Shown here piece after piece: positions 38,121 through 42,500 of a stretch of DNA of 42,500 bases; position 1 is the first letter of the stretch; every line of letters begins with the position of its first letter. The translations under genes were made by a program, and so were the position numbers. This stretch comes from Glandiceps talaboti (lineage: Eukaryota; Hemichordata; Enteropneusta; Spengelidae). The stretch is taken from positions 4,755,001 to 4,797,500 of the forward strand of contig NC_135553.1 in assembly GCF_964340395.1 (NCBI RefSeq), given 5' to 3'. The notes under the pieces were generated by a model that saw only the letters and a list, made by a program, of their open reading frames with translations, had not been told where the DNA came from and ran no database searches.

Positions 38121-38759
38121 AAGTGTACAGGATATCGCGATCTAGTGATGAAAGCCATAATGAGCTGACAGCTGGCCTTTTGATATTTCATTGTTGTACT
38201 GTTCTATACAAGGCATATGCAAATCAAAACTTTGTTTTTAACGGGGCATAGTTTTAACCATTGACGGTGATTTAACTCTTTGCAAAAGTCCGAAAGTTGT
38301 GGAGGAAAATGACACAGACGTCTGAATGATACATATCGAACATTGTGAAATGAAACGAAAACGATGTTTGGTGTGAATTATATCGAAAACCAAATTTGCA
38401 CGTCACAGAACACTAAAATATCAAATGCAAACGGATGTTTTGAGTAAGTTTTGTCATAGGTTGGACGCGATCACACTATTTACATTTTGATCACAGACTA
38501 TCTGTGATTTGATTTTTAGGTGTTAATAGTCAAGTCGTCCACAACATTGCCGAGTAGTGCCGATTGGTACGCTTCCACGGCCGTATAACACCAAGAAACA
38601 GTTTCTTATAATTGTCTGTGATAATACATAGTCTAGCTGCGAGACATTCGGGCATCCCCCTTACTTCCGATACGACAAGCATCTCGTATCGGAAAGCCCG
38701 AGGGCCTAGCAGAAATAGACTAACGGTGAAAAGAGAACAACTCCACATTCAGAGACATT

Positions 38760-38978
38760 CGACAATGGCGGCACGTACGTATACGTAACGAATACGTAAA
38801 ATATACAGTGTGCAAAACAAGACTGGAAGCTGGAACAAAAGACTTAAGTGTACGCTTAGTCTACGGAACTGTAGATTTCGGCAGACTTAAAGTCTAGTAT
38901 ACTGTTCGTATACTTCAGTACACGAAGCGCATATGTGAGATCTGCAGATACAGTAGATTTACGTAGATTCATGTCTAT
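38760..38978. repeat. Right subterminal repeat region
   Basis: Contains ACGTACGTATACGTA, GTACGCTTAGT, AGTATACTGTTCGTATACTT, ATCTGCAGAT and GTAGATTTACGTAGATT. These words or their reverse complements also occur at 25946-26235. Confidence 0.6.
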
Positions 38979-38996
38979 TCAACTTTTTGCCCAGTG
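38979..38996 (-). repeat. Right terminal inverted repeat of the CMC-like element
   Basis: TCAACTTTTTGCCCAGTG, reverse complement of the left terminus, followed directly by AAC repeats. Confidence 0.8.
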
Positions 38997-39054
38997 AACA
39001 ACAACAACAACAACAACAACAACACCAACAACACCACTTCCCCTCCTCCTCCCT

Positions 39055-39103
<49 letters not shown>

Positions 39104-39145
39104 ACAACAACAGCAACAACAACAATAGCAATAATAACAACAACA
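38997..39145. repeat. (AAC)n-(ATC)n-(AAC)n microsatellite at the right flank of the transposon
   Basis: AAC units start directly after the terminus, then CCT-rich spacer, (ATC)n at 39055-39101 and further AAC/CAG triplets. Confidence 0.93.
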
Positions 39146-39223
39146 ACACTTATTTACAAAATGAATACATGTACTGAATAATCATAAGAGATACACTCAA
39201 TGTGTTCAATGTGTTTAACTCAC

Positions 39224-39331
39224 CATAATTCCGATATGTTTCTTTCAGGAGATTTTCTATTGCGTAAATCAATGGCCATGAACTTGACAAGTTCTCCTTG
39301 TCAAACATGTGTGGCTTTTTAAAATTGAAAT
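39224..39331 (-). CDS. Internal exon of an unrecognised membrane-protein gene
   Basis: Acceptor gacttttatcag|AT, donor TATG|gtgagt. 35 codons: FNFKKPHMFDKENLSSSW then PLIYAIENLLKETYRNY, with a split glycine at the end. The entry phase matches exactly the donor phase of 41151-41245. Composition is that of real coding sequence (amphipathic helix, no stops). Product not recognised. The sequence lies only 228 bp right of the transposon terminus. Confidence 0.55.
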
Positions 39332-40164
39332 CTGATAAAAGTCGATTAATTTAGCTGCAATGATAATGAATAGTCGGTACTTCAAACTCCAAGTATTTGA
39401 AAATTGTTATTTACGGAATCAATATATATTATGCACTTATCCTTAAAAGCGTTTCAAAGATTATTTGTCGCGAATTAAGTAGTTTGGGCATTGGGATCAG
39501 ATTACAGAAGCTGAGAAGGTTGGGAAGATGGTTTTCATTTCCAACTGCGAATTTATTATCCATGTATGGGATACAAAAAGTACGCGGTAATGTCATACAC
39601 TCACACGTCAACGAGCGTTAGAGCCGTCTCGGTCAATAACCCACTAAGAAATGGCCTAGAAAAATACATAATTGTGAACGGCTGCAAACTAAATACAATG
39701 CCGTATGTCTGACTGGTCTATTCTTAATGGGTGCAGCAGACATTTCATTTTGAATGACATTGGAATTGAAATTGAGAGGTCGTTGCCCTGCACTTTCCAA
39801 AAAAGAACGTTGTATTATTCGCTTTATTAGATCAGTCAAATTTTAAACATGTTTAACAACGCCGAAAGATGGCTTTGTTTAGTGCAAGCAATCGATATGG
39901 ATTTATATACCAGTCAAGGCCTATACCAGGATTCTGTACACGTTGGTGTGAATCAGGGTTATTCGGCGGAAATAAATGATAACTCTGTACCAACTAGGTA
40001 TTAAAGTTAATCAGGCGCTTGCGCATCTCAAACTGCAGTTGCACGCACACATTCCATCTAAAAATCATCTTGCATGAGCTTGACTTGTATGTATTGCCAC
40101 CAACTCGTATTGTGAGATCACTATTTTGCAGAAAACATCTAACTATAAATAGTGTGTCTCTGTA

Positions 40165-40166
<2 letters not shown>

Positions 40167-40197
<31 letters not shown>

Positions 40198-40198
40198 T
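40167..40198. repeat. (GT)n microsatellite
   Basis: About 15 GT units. Confidence 0.93.
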
Positions 40199-40530
40199 GG
40201 GGTGAGGTGAGCATTGCAAACCAAATACGTTTATTAACTCAAATATTCGTCAACATGAATTAGGGTATTTCACTATGGCGTACCACTTGGTGGTACGACG
40301 TCTATGCAAATCGTCTATCATGCATATGGCAGTGCTGTACATTATTCGATTCGTGATGATGAGGTGATAGATAATACTACAGATAAACTGTCGTTATCAT
40401 CATCTTAACGCGTGTCCTGCCAACAATTAGATGCAATGATATACACCGATACTGATGGACGGATGTGGATGGTTGTGGGGTTAATGCTATTTTTATAGCC
40501 TGATGTGTCGTGTAATGATTTGTATGTCTA

Positions 40531-40640
40531 AGATCGACACTTGAATTAGAAGACCGATTTTAGAGGTAGAAGACCGACACTTGAATTAGAAGACCGATTT
40601 TTGAATTAGAAGACCGATACTTGAATTAGAAGACCGATTT
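40531..40640. repeat. Minisatellite with an exact 20-bp unit
   Basis: Five full copies plus a partial copy of AGACCGAYACTTGAATTAGA-like units in perfect 20-bp register, with variants at positions 8-15. No mobile-element feature. Confidence 0.92.
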
Positions 40641-40795
40641 GTCGCCTTCGGCCACGGTAATGTTCTCTTCCGACAACCCAGGACTGAGATGCAATGATAC
40701 ATAGCTGTTGTAATACACGTTCGATATTGATTAGGTGGATGGATGGGTGAGGGTGGTGGCAATAATGATGATGGGGTGTGGGTGATGGTGACGGC

Positions 40796-40893
40796 GGTAT
40801 GGTATGGTATGGTATGGTATGGTATGGTATGGTATGGTATGGTATGGTATGGTATGGTATGGTATGGTATGGTGTGGTTTAATTTGGTAGTGG

Positions 40894-40924
<31 letters not shown>

Positions 40925-41020
40925 GGTGGTGGTGGTGGTGGTGGTGGTGGTGGTGGTGATAATGATGATGATGATGATGATGATGATGTGGTGGTGGTGG
41001 TGGTGGTGGTGGTGGTGGGG
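40796..41020. repeat. (GGTAT)n-(GTT)n-(GGT)n-(GAT)n-(GGT)n microsatellite cluster
   Basis: Pentanucleotide run (about 15 units) followed by four trinucleotide blocks that differ by single-base changes. Confidence 0.96.
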
Positions 41021-41150
41021 TTGGTGTATGATAGAGTGATATACAGAGTGTGTCATAAGGATTCAAGCATGTTTCCTGACTGACAGTAGGAAATCAGAAT
41101 GAATCAAATATCATTGGAATAAGATGTTGATGTAAAAACAAAAATCATAC

Positions 41151-41245
41151 CTGGCAGAAATATCACAAAACCTGTGAAAAGAGAACCATATATCACAATG
41201 AAACGTTCTACATCACCAGTGCTCAATTTGGTTGATCTATTTACT
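41151..41245 (-). CDS. Internal exon with a transmembrane segment, same gene
   Basis: Acceptor cattattacag|AGTAAA, donor CTGCCAG|gtatga. 31 codons: VNRSTKLSTGDVERF followed by the hydrophobic stretch IVIYGSLFTGFVIFLP, a likely membrane span. Leaves in phase 1 and joins the next exon as P-D-FNFKK. Upstream exons would lie beyond the right edge. A short hydrophilic segment before a single span would suit a membrane anchor; that is inference. Confidence 0.55.
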
Positions 41246-41756
41246 CTGTAATAATGTGGCATAATACGTACGTGTATTACGGTTACAACTATTCATAACA
41301 GCCGTGTGTAACATTTCCTTTGTCCAACGCAAGATTGACGATAAAGACAAAATATCCAAGTGCTTTAAAAATCCATACTAAGTACGCTTTTAAGAGAGTC
41401 ACTGATTTATGTCAAATATCCAATCGGATTGATTTTATGAACCTGTGCTGAAAAGTAATCATTGATAGCGCGATGGCTTTATGTTAAAAAACAAACAAAT
41501 TGCCGTGAGTGGCATAGATGAAATCAGATTAAAATAAGTGTGATATTTTTAAAATCTTGCTAGGACTCTGTCTTTGTTTTCTTGAATAAGAAGACGAGAT
41601 ATGATATAAAGATCTCAGCTTGTCAAAACATACATCTAGAAGCATATGTAGTTGACACGGTAATACAACACCTGAGTACCTTCACGATCACAATGTCAAT
41701 TTTCAGACGACAATTTTCATCTCATTTTCCTTATTATTTGTAGGTATTGAAATGGC
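41246..41756. other. Segment upstream of the right-edge exon
   Basis: AT-rich, presumably intron of the right-edge gene. No feature seen. Confidence 0.4.
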
Positions 41757-41759
41757 GAT

Positions 41760-41793
<34 letters not shown>

Positions 41794-41951
41794 CCGTCTA
41801 TGTGTGTGTGTGTGTCTGTATGTATGTATGTATGTATGTATGTATGTATGTATGTATGTATGTATGTATGTATGTATGTATGTATGTATGTATGTATGTA
41901 TGCATGCATGTATGTATGTATGTATGTATGCATGCATGTATGTATGTATGT
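41757..41951. repeat. (CTGT)n-(GT)n-(GTAT)n-(GCAT)n microsatellite cluster
   Basis: Compound tract with long GTAT blocks and GCATGCAT islands. Confidence 0.96.
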
Positions 41952-42500
41952 GTCAACATTTCCTTAAAAACGACTGGCTCAATTATACTGAAATTTGCTA
42001 CATTTAATGTTTTGGGTAGACCTGACTAGTTTTTGAGCAAGATCTGTTCATGTTAATTAGGGAAATTTGAACGATTTTAAGTAATTAAGCAGTATCATGC
42101 ACTCTTCAAATTCCGTATAATTTGGCATATAAATTAACCCAAGAAATGAGCACACACAAAAAAGCCTCACGAGAAAGTATCTCGTGCGCACGAGATACAT
42201 GTTACCGTAGGGTTTTGTTGTTGTTGTTGTTGTTGTTTTAATGAGTAATTTGCATAATTAGTTATTCCCTTACGGGAGGCATTCAGTTAAAATCTAGTTT
42301 TGATGTGTGCTAGAGATACGGTATTGAAACTAGATGGTGTTTTTTATGCAGCTGTGATTTTGAATTGACAGGCAGTTATAAGTACTCAGCGTTTCTTTAT
42401 TAAAGGGATAGGTACTTCAGAATAGGACGTGCAGTAATATAGAGTAGGTTTACAGTTTACATCCAATCTGATTAAAATCTGATGTGGTGAAAATGGCTAG
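41952..42500. other. Right edge, no assigned gene
   Basis: Contains a perfect 22-bp palindrome at 42177-42198, (GTT)n at 42214-42237 and, at about 42460-42485, a word (AATCTGATTAAAATCTGATGT) shared with the foldback element at 32140 and 33240. Confidence 0.5.
42177..42198. repeat. Perfect 22-bp palindrome
   Basis: GTATCTCGTGC followed by its exact reverse complement GCACGAGATAC. Part of the word (CTCACGAGA) is repeated just upstream. Confidence 0.9.

Larger units (their letters stand above)
36908..38759. other. Transposon interior, right part
   Basis: Has (GT)n/(TTTG)n at 37384-37450 and short ORFs on both strands. The best is minus 38120-37863 (85 codons) with a basic stretch PSPKRRKRQPV; it could be a remnant of an element-encoded protein but nothing confirms it. 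Confidence 0.5.
25926..38996. mobile_element. Large CMC (EnSpm/CACTA-like) DNA transposon candidate, 13.07 kb
   Basis: Left end CACTGGGCAAAAAAGTTGA; the right end is its reverse complement with one A fewer. Each end is flanked by AAC (25923-25925 and 38997-38999), consistent with a 3-bp target duplication inside an (AAC)n repeat. The next 200-300 bp at each end carry short motifs in both orientations (GTAGATTTA, AAATCTACGTA, GCAGATC..CACAT, GTATAC), as in the subterminal regions of EnSpm/CACTA elements. CMC elements have CAC termini and 2-4 bp duplications. No intact transposase was found, so this copy is probably non-autonomous or decayed. It holds older nested insertions and a broken LRR fragment. 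The repeat flanks make the exact duplication ambiguous. Confidence 0.7.
39332..41150 (-). other. Intron between the two right-edge exons
   Basis: 1.8 kb. Contains (GT)n at 40167-40198, the 20-bp minisatellite at 40531 and the microsatellite cluster at 40796-41020. No further exon is recognised. Confidence 0.5.

Overview
The window is a stretch of invertebrate animal nuclear genome. The evidence is GT-AG split genes with kilobase introns, AT-rich noncoding DNA, very dense microsatellites, a Penelope-like retroelement and foldback/MITE-like DNA elements. No bacterial, organellar, rRNA, tRNA or CRISPR feature was seen. The lineage cannot be fixed by eye; a marine deuterostome or lophotrochozoan would fit.

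Left half (1-22.2 kb): two head-to-tail copies of a secreted type-B carboxylesterase / cholinesterase-like gene, both on the minus strand. The upstream copy ('copy B', 6600-22106) is complete. Nine exons join in phase into a protein of about 587 residues with a signal peptide, the GQSAG nucleophile elbow, an inferred Ser227/Glu354/His476 triad and a polyadenylation signal just after the stop. The downstream copy ('copy A') starts about 1.26 kb beyond the stop of B. Only its exons 1 (4953-5336) and 2 (336-489) are inside the window; the rest lies off the left edge. Introns 1 of the two copies still share collinear blocks, so this is a tandem segmental duplication. A 107-bp block of exon 1 is identical between the copies, silent sites included, which suggests gene conversion.

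Middle (22.2-25.9 kb): mostly unassigned DNA. A weak candidate exon lies at 24252-24355.

Right half (25.9-39.0 kb): a 13.07-kb segment bounded by inverted CACTGGGCAAAAA... termini, with AAC on both sides and AT/GTAC-rich subterminal motifs. It looks like a large CMC (EnSpm/CACTA-like) DNA transposon inserted in an (AAC)n tract. No intact transposase was recognised. Inside are two foldback elements (one interrupted by a third inverted-repeat element), a broken leucine-rich-repeat fragment that may be captured host DNA, a 5'-truncated and frameshifted Penelope-like retroelement, and a cluster of AGGTCA half-sites next to the left end.

Right edge (39.0-42.5 kb): two phase-compatible minus-strand exons (41151-41245 and 39224-39331) of an unrecognised membrane-protein gene, a 20-bp-unit minisatellite and more microsatellites. 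The large transposon would sit in an intron of this gene, or just beyond its 3' end.
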